NCBI GenBank assembly: GCA_030141605.1
Contig: JAQGDQ010000409.1
Location: 124,616 to 188,615, forward strand
Direction: 5' to 3'
DNA: 64,000 nt
Source of the DNA: Tubiluchus corallicola
Taxonomy: Eukaryota; Priapulida; Priapulimorpha; Priapulimorphida; Tubiluchidae
Part shown: one piece after another, positions 46,371 to 58,350 of the stretch
How the letters are laid out: each line of letters begins with the position of its first letter
How positions within the stretch are numbered: the stretch's first letter is position 1
Notes under the pieces: model-generated
Databases searched by the model: none
Told to the model about the DNA's origin: nothing
The model's input: only the letters and a program-made list of their open reading frames with translations
Made by a program: the position numbers and the translations under genes

Positions 46371-46380
46371 ATTCATAAGT
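46325..46380. repeat. 56-bp AT palindrome
   Basis: ACTTATGAAT and ATTCATAAGT bracket (AT)n-TTT-(AT)n. The arms are perfect over at least 10 bp outside the AT core, so this is more than plain microsatellite DNA and can form a cruciform. Confidence 0.9.
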
Positions 46381-48277
46381 CATATAAGATATATATAACA
46401 TATATATAAATAACATAATATATAGTCTGAAAGACTGTTGCTATATAACTTAAAAAGTACAGAACTAAGGTCGAATTCATGATAAATTGATTCGATACAA
46501 TTATAAGATGTTTTCAATATTATAAAATGAGGATGATAGATTATAAGAAAATTGAAATGAGAATCAGACCTAAAAACATTTACGGGATTAAAACGGTTGT
46601 ATCTGCCCCATGTAGGTTCGTTTTTAGATTTAAAAATAATTAATATCTAATTTATTATTAATTTATGATAATGTCTAAATAACGATATCTAATTTTGCTG
46701 TTTTCTCTTTGACATCTTTAAACTTCGTGTGGCTCGGGTGTCTTGCTATTTGTTTATGGAATCTTTTTAAACCTTTTTATTTGTTGTTTGAAATGAAGTC
46801 ACGACTCCTATGTACTAAAAATTTTGATTTGAAAATCACCTTCAGTTTTCATAATTAACGTATTTCTCAAACGCCGCTTCATATTACTGAATAATAATAA
46901 CGTTTCTGTGTCGTGGATTCAACAGAGGTTGTGCAAAAAAAAAACAGGATTTCGTTCTTTGCCCCCTCTTTTATGAAGCTAGGCTATTACCGAGTGTTAG
47001 CATGCCTAGTTGAATAACATGATGGTCCCATGTAAAATATGTAATGTGTTTAGAAAATAACACTCATTAGTTACAAATAACAAGCGCTGGTCAGTAATAA
47101 ACCGTGTAATTAGACAATGGGCAGCATTGTGGGCGATGAAGAGTAACTCAAAACAGCGCATTTGTCTATTTCCACCCCCCGCCAGGGTGCAGCCTCGATC
47201 ACCCCCCGCTAGGGTGCAGCCTCGATCACTACCTGCCAAAGACAATCGGAGGGGTAGTGAAATTACGACGAAATTGGGGCCGGGTTTATTCTTATGCACG
47301 GGCGAATGCAATTTTTAACAAAAACGGATAATGTTACATCCGGATTAGTACTGAAATGGACGGATTGTCAGTTGGTCACGCAGACTGGACGCTTACACAC
47401 ATGTGTAGCTACATTATTCCTGAGTTGTTTACCTCGCTAAGGCGTGCCTAACAACCAAGAACTCTTTCAGTTGGCAACCTTTTTTCCAGATCGGCTAATT
47501 CAAACATCTTCTTCAAGACATTGGGACCTGGAGGAGATCAAGCGGTTGCAAACTCATTGTCGGGATCACTATCTGGGCTTCACGGATTTGTCAGCGCCTG
47601 TCTGGAAGAGGAGGCAGGGAGCCCCGTCTTTCTAGAATGCCTCTCAACATTCATACAAAGTTATTTACCTCCGACGCAACTCTCTTAAGCTTTAAATTTG
47701 CACAGGCAGAAAATTACACTTCACTCATTACATTAGTAAAGTGTAAAACCGGTTCTTGCATTATGAGGAGGCAGACGTAGGTATTAGGGCCTCAGATGTC
47801 CAGCTTTAATGTACCCCCAAAAACTAAGATCATATGAGAAATTACGAATTTTGCGAATTTACCGTAATTCTGTAGCAAGAAGGCAACCTAAACAATGCGA
47901 ATGCGTAGCGTAGCATGTTTACTTGCGAAACAGATTACACCGTTTTGTATAATAAGCGTAATAAACCGTATTACGATGTCCACAGACAGCTGGTGGTCAA
48001 CGTAAGTGGTTGTCCTTGTAGACTGGACTTTACTTGCACACATATATATGAGTTAACAGCAATCGTTAATAAAGCACAGCACATTTATAATGCGCAATTT
48101 TAACAATGGCTGTGACGGTGGCGGCTTTGCAAAGACATCGTTGGGAGGCAAGCAGATGGAGGAGGTGACTCAATAGCCCAGGTGATGCAGTTTGCTCACC
48201 TGGACACACAGGACAACCAAAAGCGAATTATTATAATTATTTAGTGATGCAATGTTCATGGAGAATAGTTTTAGAAG
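46381..48277. other. Intergenic, small duplication only
   Basis: No gene supported. A GC-rich 27-bp direct duplication (ccccccgc-agggtgcagcctcgatcac) lies at about 47175-47228 with two copies. Confidence 0.4.
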
Positions 48278-48370
<93 letters not shown>

Positions 48371-48371
48371 T
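48278..48371 (+). repeat. (ATT)31 microsatellite
   Basis: 94 bp of uninterrupted ATT. It directly adjoins the LINE 3' end on the right and is probably its expanded (AAT)n tail. Confidence 0.97.
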
Positions 48372-48545
48372 TGTAATTTATTTTATTTCAGACATTTACA
48401 GTCTTTAGAACAATAAAAATAAGGCACAAGTAAAAACACAGACTTGGTTTACAGAAACATAGTAAGCTTATATGCAAGAAATGGTTTGTTAGAATTGGTA
48501 AATAAAATTTTTTGCCACTAAAAATGTTCGATCTAAAAATTGTGC
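48372..48545 (-). mobile_element. LINE 3' end, same family as 17481-17702
   Basis: Shares 'aataaaaataaggcacaagt', 'tacagaaacatagtaagctt' and 'aaaaatgttcgatc' with 17522-17680. Begins with a trinucleotide tail in both places. Confidence 0.6.
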
Positions 48546-48879
48546 AGCATTTTGTGCAGCTTGGACAACATTTTGCAGCATATCATACAGTACAAAATGT
48601 AAGTGTAAACATTAGTACTAAATCTTGCGTATCTATGACAATAATAATTAACGAAAGTACAAAATAATAAAAAAACAGGAGTTTTGGCAGAGATTTGTGT
48701 GAAGGCGAGTTTTAAAAGTGGTAAGTTAGGGGCATTTACGACTTCAAATGGCAAAAAGTTCCATACATTTTATACTCGATATGCAAAACGGTACAAACGC
48801 GCATTGAGTCGAACTTTTGGCTTTGTAAGCTTTAAATTATGTCCACGAAGCATGTACGAAAGCAAGATTTTATGCTGTA

Positions 48880-49440
48880 CATATTATTGAAAATGTACAA
48901 AGATATTTTACAAGGCGATTATACTATAGACGTAACACGGAACTTATGTATGAAACCATCCAGAAAGACTCAAAAGCCTTCCCTTGCGATCGTTAGAGGA
49001 GAGATGATTACTAAACGATTTGGTCGTTTGTTACAAAATAATACATAAGGATGTTGATTTAGATCCCGAAAATTTTTTGCTAGACTATTCACTTCACTGG
49101 TAGGACGAAAAGTAACCATAATTTTAGTCTGTATCTTCGTAGAACGAATAAAAAAGGTTTTGGGTTTTTCGTCTCCAATCGTGCTGTTTAAGTTTGGAAC
49201 TCTTTACCTAGTTCTGTTAATGTTGCACCTTTGACCACTGCCAGATAATTCCAAACTTTTCAAAAATAGATTGAAGTTTTTGAATTTCGATAAATGGCTT
49301 GTGTATGACAGGCGTATTTAAGCAGCTTGTCTCTTTACGTCTCCCCCCCCCCCCCCGTGTTTTTATTGTTTTATAGTTTATTTTTGAACGTATGCTTTTA
49401 ATGAATGTGAAATAAAATAAAATGAAATAAATCAAATCAA
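48880..49440 (+). mobile_element. LINE C-terminal remnant
   Basis: Frames with shifts read LLKMYKDILQGDYTIDV, then YLRRTNKKGFGFFVSNRAV and VWNSLPSSVNVAPLTT. 'WNSLPxxV' is the typical last conserved motif of LINE ORF2. The tail is 'gaaataaaataaaatgaaat' plus aaatc repeats at 49410-49440. Confidence 0.78.
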
Positions 49441-49732
49441 AATCTAGTAAAGGCTTTTAAGCACAACTCGGAGTATTTGCCGATTATTTACTCATGTGAG
49501 AGTAAAGCAATTGGTTAGCAATCATTTTCCATTATTTCAAATCTAGAGGCACAATAAACTTCAAATTGCTGGCTTCTTGCGTGGGCGTTTCATAATGCAG
49601 TTTCTCCTATAGTTTTTAGCAGGAACTTTGAAATGATTAAATCATTTTGGGAAATCTCCCTTTTTATCACATCCATAGTATCTACACAAAACAGTCTTAT
49701 TAGAAAAACCTTTGAAGTTGAACTTTGAAGTT

Positions 49733-50362
49733 TTATTATTAGCGCATTCAATACAATATAGTTACATTTAATACGTTTTCATCAAAATTGTTACTTCATA
49801 CTGAATTAAATTATTATATTTCATACACTATCGTTATCACAAAAGAATAATTGTACTGTAGAGAAGCAAAGGCTTGTATAAGCCCACTGCCATTTGAACC
49901 CGATAAAAATAAGGAATTGAGATGTGAAAAAAAGGACAGGGAGAAAGGTTAGATCACACAGGACAGGAAGAATGATGTGTTGGTGGAAATAGTAGGAAGA
50001 AAGACAATAAATTGTGCGATGTTTACATCAGCTCTAAAGATTTTTCAATGATGTCTTGTTTTGTATAATCTGTACAAGGATTGTGGTATGGCTGCTGCAG
50101 TAGGTGTAAGATATTAAGAAGTGTTGTATTTATTGAGAATCATTGTTTTAATATATTTCTTTTTAAATTTTTGAATTGACTGAATAGTTTTTGATTCATC
50201 GCTTATACCATTCCAAAGCCTTGAACCAAAATCTGCAATGAATTGCCGTGTCACGTCTGTTCTAGAGAAATTAATGACAAACTCATTCATTCTGGTTGCA
50301 TAACGCCGATTATTAGGTTGGATTATTGAAGAAGTATTGGAAAGAAATGATATTTAGTTTTA
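49733..50362 (-). mobile_element. LINE C-terminal remnant
   Basis: The minus-strand frame at about 50114-50356 reads RRYATRMNEFVINFSRTDVT, then FIADFGSRLWNGISDESKTI and IQKFKKKYIK. This is the 'Y-TR...R-T...G--LWN-(I/L)---K...FK--(L/Y)K' ending of LINE ORF2. The 3' UTR runs to an attatt-rich end near 49733. Confidence 0.75.
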
Positions 50363-50573
50363 TACATGTACATAACTAAGGGGAAGTTTAAATTTAACTG
50401 GTCATTATACCTCGAATGATATTATAACGCACATACACACCTGTGCCACAAATTTTTGAAAATTCCACTAATATTATTGCTTCATTCATCCACAGTTTAA
50501 CGGGAAATCCAACCATTAAACGCACCTCCGCCGGCATTCTTCAGAAATAAGTAGTATAAGTTTCGCAAAAACG

Positions 50574-50994
50574 GTTAAATGCAGGCCCTATTTCAAGGAG
50601 GGGGGGGGAAGCGGGGATACTTCCCCGGGGCCTCACCCTCCAGGGGGGCCTCGCGCTGAGGTAACTTTTTTTTGCTTTATGCGAACATACTGCCTCTTCT
50701 CTCCCTCTCACTCTCTCTCTTTTGCCGCACGAGCGCCGTTTGCCAGTATTGACAAGTATTACGGACTGGTCTTGAGAAAAAGCAGTTTTTCTTTCAATTG
50801 TTCTTTCCTTTAACAACTGTATAACTCCATATTTTCTCTTCGAAAATGCTTCTCCGGCGTTCTAGCAGTCCAAAAATTTTCTGGCCGCCAACCATGGTGG
50901 CGCCCACTCCCCGTCGATTTGCCCCCCTGCCAGGGGGCCTCACACACCCCACTTCCCCGGCCTCGCTTAGGCTGAAATAGGCCCTGGTTAAATG
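50574..50994 (+). mobile_element. hAT-type MITE with perfect 8-bp TSD
   Basis: Element 50582-50986 (405 bp) begins CAGGCCCTATTTCA and ends TGAAATAGGCCCTG, perfect 14-bp terminal inverted repeats. Both sides carry the direct repeat GTTAAATG (50574-50581 and 50987-50994). 8-bp duplication and CAG...CTG termini are hAT hallmarks. Subterminal DNA is unusually GC-rich (for example cttccccggggcctcaccct), unlike the surroundings. No transposase. Confidence 0.93.
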
Positions 50995-52196
50995 TAACAA
51001 TTTTTGGACGTTTTACATCTTTACTTGCCGTAAAATAATGATAGCATACATTATACAATGTAATACATCATTCAGTTTTGCCTGTAATGAATCAGCTACA
51101 CTGCTAATAAGCAAATGCCTCTGGTGGGGAAAAAAAACTAAAACTGAGTTCACTAGGAGTAGAAAAAAACACCAGAAATAAAATAAAAAATGACATAAGC
51201 TACAGTAAAATCACATTATCTAAAAGTAAAGCATACTTTTACAAATACAGTCATTCATGCTACTCATACTAATACTAATACATACATAAGAAAACTAATA
51301 CTTTGAAGTTTACAAGTAAAATAATTGTTATATTAACACATTCAGTAAATATGACATAAAACTGTAAACATTGATCTTTCATTGCAATAATTTTTATATT
51401 TCATTATTTAAATTACCACGTTGTGGCAGAGCACAAAAATGCAATCTAAAATATAAAGACCAAGTTTTTACTATATCTGTTTATTGGCGGTAAGTACAAA
51501 GGCTTGGTTGCCTCGCCATGTTTTTATTTCACTGACCACTAGTGGCCAGTTGCTAAATTCTCAAGGCGTTTTTTGGGGTTACTATCCTGTGAGCTAAAAT
51601 TGTGAAACATTTACGCATTCTTAACTTGAGAACACGTCTAACTTTAAATTGGCCACCCATCCCTTAGGGCAGTATTGAATTCGCATGGTCGGCGTGGTGG
51701 TCACTCAGTGGTCAGTCGTACATTAGTTAACATACGCAGATGTTACGTTTATGTTATTGAAACGAAAGGAAACGTGACAAGACCGCCTGAAGCGAGGTTG
51801 ACCTACATTCGATGACCAAAATTCGGACAGCTTGACCACTCTCTCTCTATGCAGTCAGCACAGTGTGGTCAGTTAAAATAGCGCTGACACAATTTCAGAA
51901 ATTCTTTATATCTTGCCGAGCAATTACTCATTGTGAAGGTAAAAAGAAACTGAATGGTGGCTGCCATATTAAAATTCAACTAGTCTGCTTTGTTTCACTA
52001 AACAACAAAGAATTCAATAGACTTAGCATAATGTGTACATGGTCACTCACTGGTCAGTAAATGCCCGTGGTCATAATGCTGTGTGAGTGGGCGTAATTTT
52101 ACAGTTTTAGTCACAGCTACGGTTGCTTTCGTAATGTTTCTCTTCTTTGCTGGCTGATTAGGGTACGTTTAAAGTATGTACGCCTAACAAAGCAGT
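50995..52196. other. Intergenic with TGGTCA-rich segment
   Basis: No gene supported. Between 51525 and 52080 the words TGACCACT, AGTGGCCA, TGGTCACT and TGGTCAGT recur at least ten times on both strands. Confidence 0.4.
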
Positions 52197-52682
52197 AGTA
52201 TAGTATAGTATGGTATGGTATGGTATGGTATGGTATGGTATGGTATGGTATGGTATGGTATGGTATAGTATAGTATAGTATAGTATAGTATAGTATAGTA
52301 TAGTATAGTATAGTATAGTATAGTATAGTATAGTATAGTATAGTATAGTATAGTATGGTATGGTATAGTATAGTATAGCATAGTATAGTGTAGTATAGTA
52401 AAATCTAACAGTATAGTATAGTACAGTACAGTACAGTACGGTACGGTACATTATATTATATTACATTACATTGCAGTACAGTACAGTACAGTACAGTACA
52501 GTACAGTACAGTACAGTACAGTACAGTACAGTACAGTACAGTACAGTACAGTACAGTACAGTACAGTACAGTACAGTACAGTACAGTACAGTGCAGTACA
52601 GTACCGTACAGTACAGTACAGTGCAGTACAGTACAGTACAGTACAGTACAGTGCAGTACAGTACAGTACAGTGCAGTACAGT
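52197..52682 (+). repeat. Pentanucleotide array (GTATG/GTATA/GTACA)n
   Basis: Sequential blocks of TATGG (52207-52265), TATAG (52266-52420) and TACAG (52426-52682) pentamers. The unit is always 5 bp, and the middle bases change block-wise. All long frames here, including a 142-codon one, are artefacts. TAC/GTA content makes every block locally self-complementary. Confidence 0.97.
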
Positions 52683-53235
52683 ATAAGCTAGTGTAGGGGC
52701 CCATACTTTGGAGTCCCATACTTTGCATTGCTGTTTTAAAAAAAGGAAGCCAGAAAGTCTGAAAATCTAATTTTAAAGTGGCTACTCGTTTGAGATAAAG
52801 GATCCCTGTTTGAGGCCCTTTATTTGAGGTAAGTGTCCCTCTTTGAAGCCCTTTCTTTGAAATACGGAGGCGCCAGATATGCAAATATTGCTAAAATAAT
52901 CAAAACTGAAAATATTCGAGACAAGTGCGAGCAAATTAGAGGGAGGCTCCATCTGAATGGGTCCCGTAATTTCATTAGCACAAGAGCCCCAAATGTCATA
53001 ATCCAGCCCTGAACCTTAGCAATATCGTGGTAAAATATTTGATTAAATTTGCTTACTCTGGTACATTTTGTACTAAAAATATTTATTGCAAAGGAAGTTT
53101 GATTCACTTATCCAGTTTTCAGTACATCATGAATTTTATAGCCGGCGTCATTGTAACGGGTGGTTCACAATTATTTTCTATAATCATTTAAAAATGTTCA
53201 CACATTATGAAGTCTTTTGTTTTTCAGTTTCTTGA
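52683..53235. other. Intergenic, nothing recognised
   Basis: 550 bp with no supported element or gene. Confidence 0.4.
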
Positions 53236-53725
53236 AACTCAAAAAGGAAGAAAAAATGTCCCGGAGAACTCTCTATACAAAGTTAGATTACTTTATTGTT
53301 GCGCTTATCTGTTTAGAAGACTTTTATAACTGGAAAAAGAAAAAGATCAATCTTAATAATTTAAATTATTCACTCCACCTGGAAAACTGCATCGCAATCC
53401 CAGTGTGCACCACTGATTCACCAAAAAAAAACACATTACTGATCTTATTGACAATATAAAATAATTTGTACTTTTGGTTAGTTAGTGAAGAGTGTGCTAC
53501 GAATGGTCTGATTATTTTTTCTCAAACTTTGCGCAATGTTATCTAAACTTGTTTCAAAAACTTGCCGTTAAAATGGCTGCGCCTAACGGTCATCGAGGAG
53601 TTTAAATTTTCAAGTTTTATACAACGTTACTCTGCGTAATACAAGCTCTGTGTGCAATAAGGCAGTATGCGATACAAAACTTCAATGTTTTTAAGCTTTA
53701 TTTATGAAAAGAGTTTTGTTGAAGC
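53236..53725 (-). mobile_element. MITE family D, inverted eroded copy
   Basis: Contains 'cccagtgtgcaccactgatt', 'ctacgaatggtctgattatt' and 'aaaatggctgcgcctaacgg', collinear with 35284-35815 and 36218-36898. Both termini are eroded. Confidence 0.75.
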
Positions 53726-55157
53726 GAATTTGTTGACACTTTCTTACGTTTTTTAACTACAGCAACCAGGATTTACAGTAAACAGATTAAGATTAACAAT
53801 AGCTTAGCTTAAAATGTGATTAATCTCTGATCTTCCAACAAGTAACTTTGGCGGAAAGCTAACAGCCAAGCAGGTGTGGAACTTACTTGGCTGTAGTACT
53901 TAGCGTTTTATACTGAATCCAGTGACAGGACCCATTAAATGTAAGCCAGTACAGACCAGGGGTAGATTATCAACTGCTGCATCATTGTATTGTACGGCTC
54001 TTAGGGAGTCAGTGGCAGATCTTCAATAAAACGCCGTTTCTCAAAATCGTTAAGGCATTGTAACTGCTCCGCACAATTCAGCTCCGCTCACTTTTTTCCA
54101 GAACATGATTTATAGATTATCTTTACCGATTTTCGTCTGGTGCAGTATTTTACGTAACTTGCTGTGGACGTTTACGTGGAACCCAAAGTTGGATTTGCCA
54201 CTTAGTTCAAAGGTATATAATCCTAATAATATGCAAAATAGCGTGAAAAGTAGAAACTATTGGACAACACCCCAGGTGTTGGCTGCGACAGGCGTTTGAT
54301 ACTGGGACCATTGAATAAAAGCCTCGATTTACATATTGTGCATATTTGTAGTTGCTAATTCTCACGCAGGTTTGCTGAGAGAGCTTTCTTTTCACATCAT
54401 GGGGCAGAAGGCGAATCAATAAAACACCCATTACAGACCCGGGCGTTTAAAAAATAATCATAAAACTTCACAACAATAGGGTAGTTTTGTACGTCACTGG
54501 GCACATATGATTTTAGATTATATCAATTTGACGCATTGTGAATTCTTGCATTGGAGACGTAACTAAATCACTCGCGCCCTCTATCAATGGTTGGATGAAA
54601 GGACCACTTGGCTTTAGGCCTGATGACACAAAGAAATGGGAAGGTAAAAGCGACTTTGTCACCGAATTTCTTCATTTCCGGCACTGAACTGATGGTGATA
54701 ACATTATCCTTTGTAAATGCTTGTAGTCAGTTAAATTTGTCACAAGCCGTCTGTGTAGCGTTGTCGAGCTTCAACGTAACAAACAAAATTAAAAAATGGA
54801 CATATCAGTACAAGAAACATTCAGTAGAAACTAGGGTAAACTCGCTTGCGGTGTTTTTAGAGTAATTAATTACCATCAACACGCATTCAACTTTTAGAAT
54901 TTTGTTTTTGTTATGGGTAATGTTCTACGTAATTATCATTTTTTAAAACTGTAGTTTGTTGAATTATATTGCCCGAAGTCCGTATCTATTGTATGATTGT
55001 ATCTTCTTTATTTTAGCCTTGATAATTCATCTATAACAACTTCCTAAACTGAACAAAGCATCTAAAGGGCACGCCGAGAAGATTCGCGCATCAGCTAATA
55101 AACCTGTACACAGTTCAGCATCTGCGTTAATGGCAATAAAAGGGGGTTAGCTGATTA
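53726..55157. other. Upstream region of bZIP locus
   Basis: No gene supported; the 85-codon frame at 54608-54865 is unrecognised. It holds a TTACGTAA site at 54150-54157. Confidence 0.4.
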
Positions 55158-55167
55158 GTTACGTAAC
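55158..55167. promoter_or_regulatory. Perfect PAR/E4BP4-type bZIP site
   Basis: GTTACGTAAC, a 10-bp palindrome matching the RTTAYGTAAY consensus of PAR and NFIL3/CES-2 bZIP proteins, 4.5 kb upstream of a gene for such a protein. A GC box (cacgccccctc) lies 130 bp downstream. Confidence 0.4.
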
Positions 55168-55259
55168 GAGTGCTAACGTAGGTGATATATGCGAACACGG
55201 CGCGCAAGCCGTTCAAAAGCGACGCAATCATTCTCACTTTCGTTATCGCTGCTCAGCGA

Positions 55260-55442
55260 ATCACGTGCGAGATCTCAGATGTAGCCACGCCCCCTCGTCT
55301 GCTGTATGATTGAGCATGCCTGGCGATGTCACAAGCAGTGGAGTGGTCATGTTGTGATGTTTTGCGTGTTACTTCGTAAGCAGTATGTGATTATTATAGA
55401 TACTAAACTAACTACCTCTTTAGCCAAAGCTGAGCAGTGAAG
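55260..55442 (+). promoter_or_regulatory. Candidate distal promoter / noncoding first exon
   Basis: A locally GC-richer stretch with ccacgccccctcg, followed by a donor-like GAAG|GTAGGT at about 55443. Could be the 5' end of the bZIP transcript. Only composition and a donor match support it. Confidence 0.2.
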
Positions 55443-55975
55443 GTAGGTATTGACGATTTTGTGTTACTGAAAACTGTGTTGAATGCTAAGCCTAAACTTG
55501 AAATTTTGATTAATTTGTGAGTGTTGTTGCATTGATAGACTTGGCTATGATTGCCCATACAGAGCTAAAAATGTAAGAAGTTCAAAAGATAACTCTAGAT
55601 GCTCAGTACTTATATGTAACATAATGAGTTACAGTTTTCTAAATCGTTCTTACCTTTAGTAGGTCAGTAATCGGACACAGTGATGCGAGGTTATTTTTAC
55701 ACCAATTTATGCTCGAGCGAGACTAGAGTTTAGATATTTTTGGTTCGGTTTAATTGTTGATTAACTGATTTAGCAATTAAGTGATTAAAAGATTATAGTT
55801 CATATTGAAAAAACCTTCCCACACTATTACTTTCGTAGAAGTTCAAGCGCCAACTAAAATAAATTGTCTTGGACTTTCTGTTTCTCTCTTTAGTAAAATA
55901 TGCTAGCCAGCTAAAGGGTTCAAACTTGTTATAAAAACATTTCGGTAAGCGAATACTATAGCTTTGTATTCTTTC

Positions 55976-56008
55976 TTTCTCCCTTTATCCTCCTTCCCCC
56001 CTCTCTTT

Positions 56009-56053
<45 letters not shown>

Positions 56054-56078
56054 TTCTCTGTCTCTTCCTATATCTCTT

Positions 56079-56147
<69 letters not shown>

Positions 56148-56150
56148 TAG
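55976..56150 (+). repeat. (CT)n tract
   Basis: Two long CT blocks (about 56022-56050 and 56085-56144) separated by a C/T-rich spacer. Confidence 0.95.
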
Positions 56151-58070
56151 TCATTGCATATACTTAATAATTCCCTTAATATATAGGCAACAAAGTGCAG
56201 TATGTGTTTTTGGTAACATTGTGAACTAAGAAGTAATCGTGACTTAGCTAAACAACCACCAAGTTGTTTATTTATTTATTTATGTGTGTAATTGTGTGTA
56301 ATTATAATGATATGAACAAAATTGTTCGAAATAAAGTAAATCAATCAATCAGTCAATTGCCGCTCTTTTCTCTCTTCTCTCTTCCCTCTTCCACTGTCTT
56401 TTTCTCTCTCACGCATACTATACTATACCAATTCTATCTCAGTTGTCTACTAAGTAAATCTAGCCTATGAAGTACATTATCACTAATTCGTGCAAAAGTC
56501 GTAAAACTTTACGTAATAAACATCGCTTTTTCACTTCGCAGAAAAGTTCATAAATATTCAAGTAATACACACCGTTCAGTTATCAACTGCTACACTATTC
56601 ATGATTGCGTAATGACTATCTAAATGTTAAGCTTTTATGCTTCTCCAAGAGGCAAAACTTTACGAGTCAGGCACACGTGTATTGAATTAAAATGACTCAT
56701 CGAATGGTTGAATTTTGACAGTGATCAGTGCAATTCACCATTATATTTGTGAGACTTTAAGGCTTAATGGGTTTATTTTTGAATGTCCTTTTCCACGTCT
56801 TCGTATCTTACAGACACTGGTAGTATATATGCTATAGCTTTTGTTACCATATCTTCGTAGATAGTAAATTTTTTAAAACCTTCCTTTCACAGATTTACGT
56901 TCGCCCCAAGTCTTTATTGGCCTATTAAAACCGCAACTATCTTCTTTATAATTGAAAGAACTGAACTGTTTATACTTCTAAGAACCCGAGATTACCTGTT
57001 TTTACTTCGGTTTATTACATCATTTGAAAGTGGGCCTACAAGTGAAAAGCGCTTATGCAATATTAATGCAGTGAGCGTATCTGTTAACGTATATAAGAAA
57101 AACTTAATCGGTTATCAGATTATAACTCCAAAATTTTAATTGCCGAAATTGGGGTGGTATTTCTACTGTTGTGACAATAAATTTGTTGTTAAATACTGAA
57201 ACCTGATCTTGTTTTTTAATTTTCATGTTTGTCTGGTAACTCATTCATTTCTCTGCCAATACGTTTCTTCGTTTGCTCGTTCGTTCACCCGTTTAATAGT
57301 TTATTCATTCGACTCAGTCACTCATTCATTCATTCAATCACTCATTCATTCATTCATTCATTCTCTGATTTTGACAAAAACATCTAAAATTCGCAGTTGT
57401 GTAATACTGCGTAATCAGCCACTTGCCTATTTCTGCTGCTAAAGGTATTTTGTGAAACACATGCAAGTTTTATGACAGTTTTATTTCTATTCTTTATTCG
57501 AGCATGAACATTATCCTGGATTTTATCCATCGTACGATTACGAAATAAATACAAAAATAAAAAAGATCTTTTCGTAGTTTAAATTTCGTAATAGTTTGTC
57601 TTCATGTAACCATTGTGAGTGCATTTTGTGACACTGTTTAACCGTAAAAACGAAACGATAAAATATTAATTCTTGGAAATGAGTGATAATCTTGCATCCG
57701 CGTCCAAATTGAATAAGTTTTTTTTGAAACAAGACGCCAAACAAAAAATCAATTCAAAGACATTTTATGCAAAGTTGTGGTCATCTAATGACACTGTTGA
57801 TACTCGAGAAAACACGTTTCAACAGGCGAATTCACGGGTAAGGTGGGACAAAGCCCCAACCTGTGCGCGTGACATTAAATAATGCGCGGACAGTTTCATA
57901 AATACTTGACTGACAGGCAGTGTAAATATTTTGCACGAAACTAAAGCCAACCTTTATTTTATTAACTTATTGCATAGAATCCGGCAATGTGTTTAGATTG
58001 ATTTATGATTCAAAAGTCAGTTATTTAAGGGAGTGCCTGTGTCCTGTTGTGTAACAAAAAAAGGCCCGCG
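56151..58070. other. bZIP upstream / intron DNA with bZIP sites and microsatellite
   Basis: No coding exon supported; frame 57673-57882 is unrecognised. Contains TTACGTAA at 56509-56516, ATTGCGTAAT at 56604-56613, and an imperfect (ATTC)n run at about 57320-57362. Confidence 0.4.
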
Positions 58071-58350
58071 GCGTTGAATTTCGCTTTCCAACAAGTGACC
58101 CATCGTACTGTGGTAACCGGGTGGAACTTTCAGAGGTACTGAACCTGTCTAATTTGAAGCTCAATGTCTGGAATTTAAGTGTAACTCGGGGTAGGCAAGA
58201 AACGCAAGCCTCTGTCACTTTTCTCCCGAAAAACTCGGGGATTCGCGTCCAGAGTGGGCAAAACTTCCTGTTGTTGGGTCCCCTCGTGCTAGAACCTTCG
58301 CGCTGTTATCCAATATTATCCTAAAACTAGGCCGGCCTCGCTCAAGGACG
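58071..58350 (+). other. Candidate 5' UTR exon of the bZIP gene
   Basis: GC-richer segment ending CAAGGACG|GTAAGTATG, a near-consensus donor at 58351. The next + strand acceptor-like site (tatttcttctag, 59642) precedes the bZIP coding exon, giving a 1.29-kb intron. Start unknown. No transcript evidence. Confidence 0.35.

Noticed and set aside
52158-52884. Tyr/Thr/Val-rich frames up to 142 codons
   Set aside because: Translation of the pentanucleotide array; a 5-bp unit gives a 5-residue peptide repeat in any open phase.
54608-54865. 85-codon frame upstream of the bZIP gene
   Set aside because: No recognisable motif and no flanking exons; not reported as a gene.
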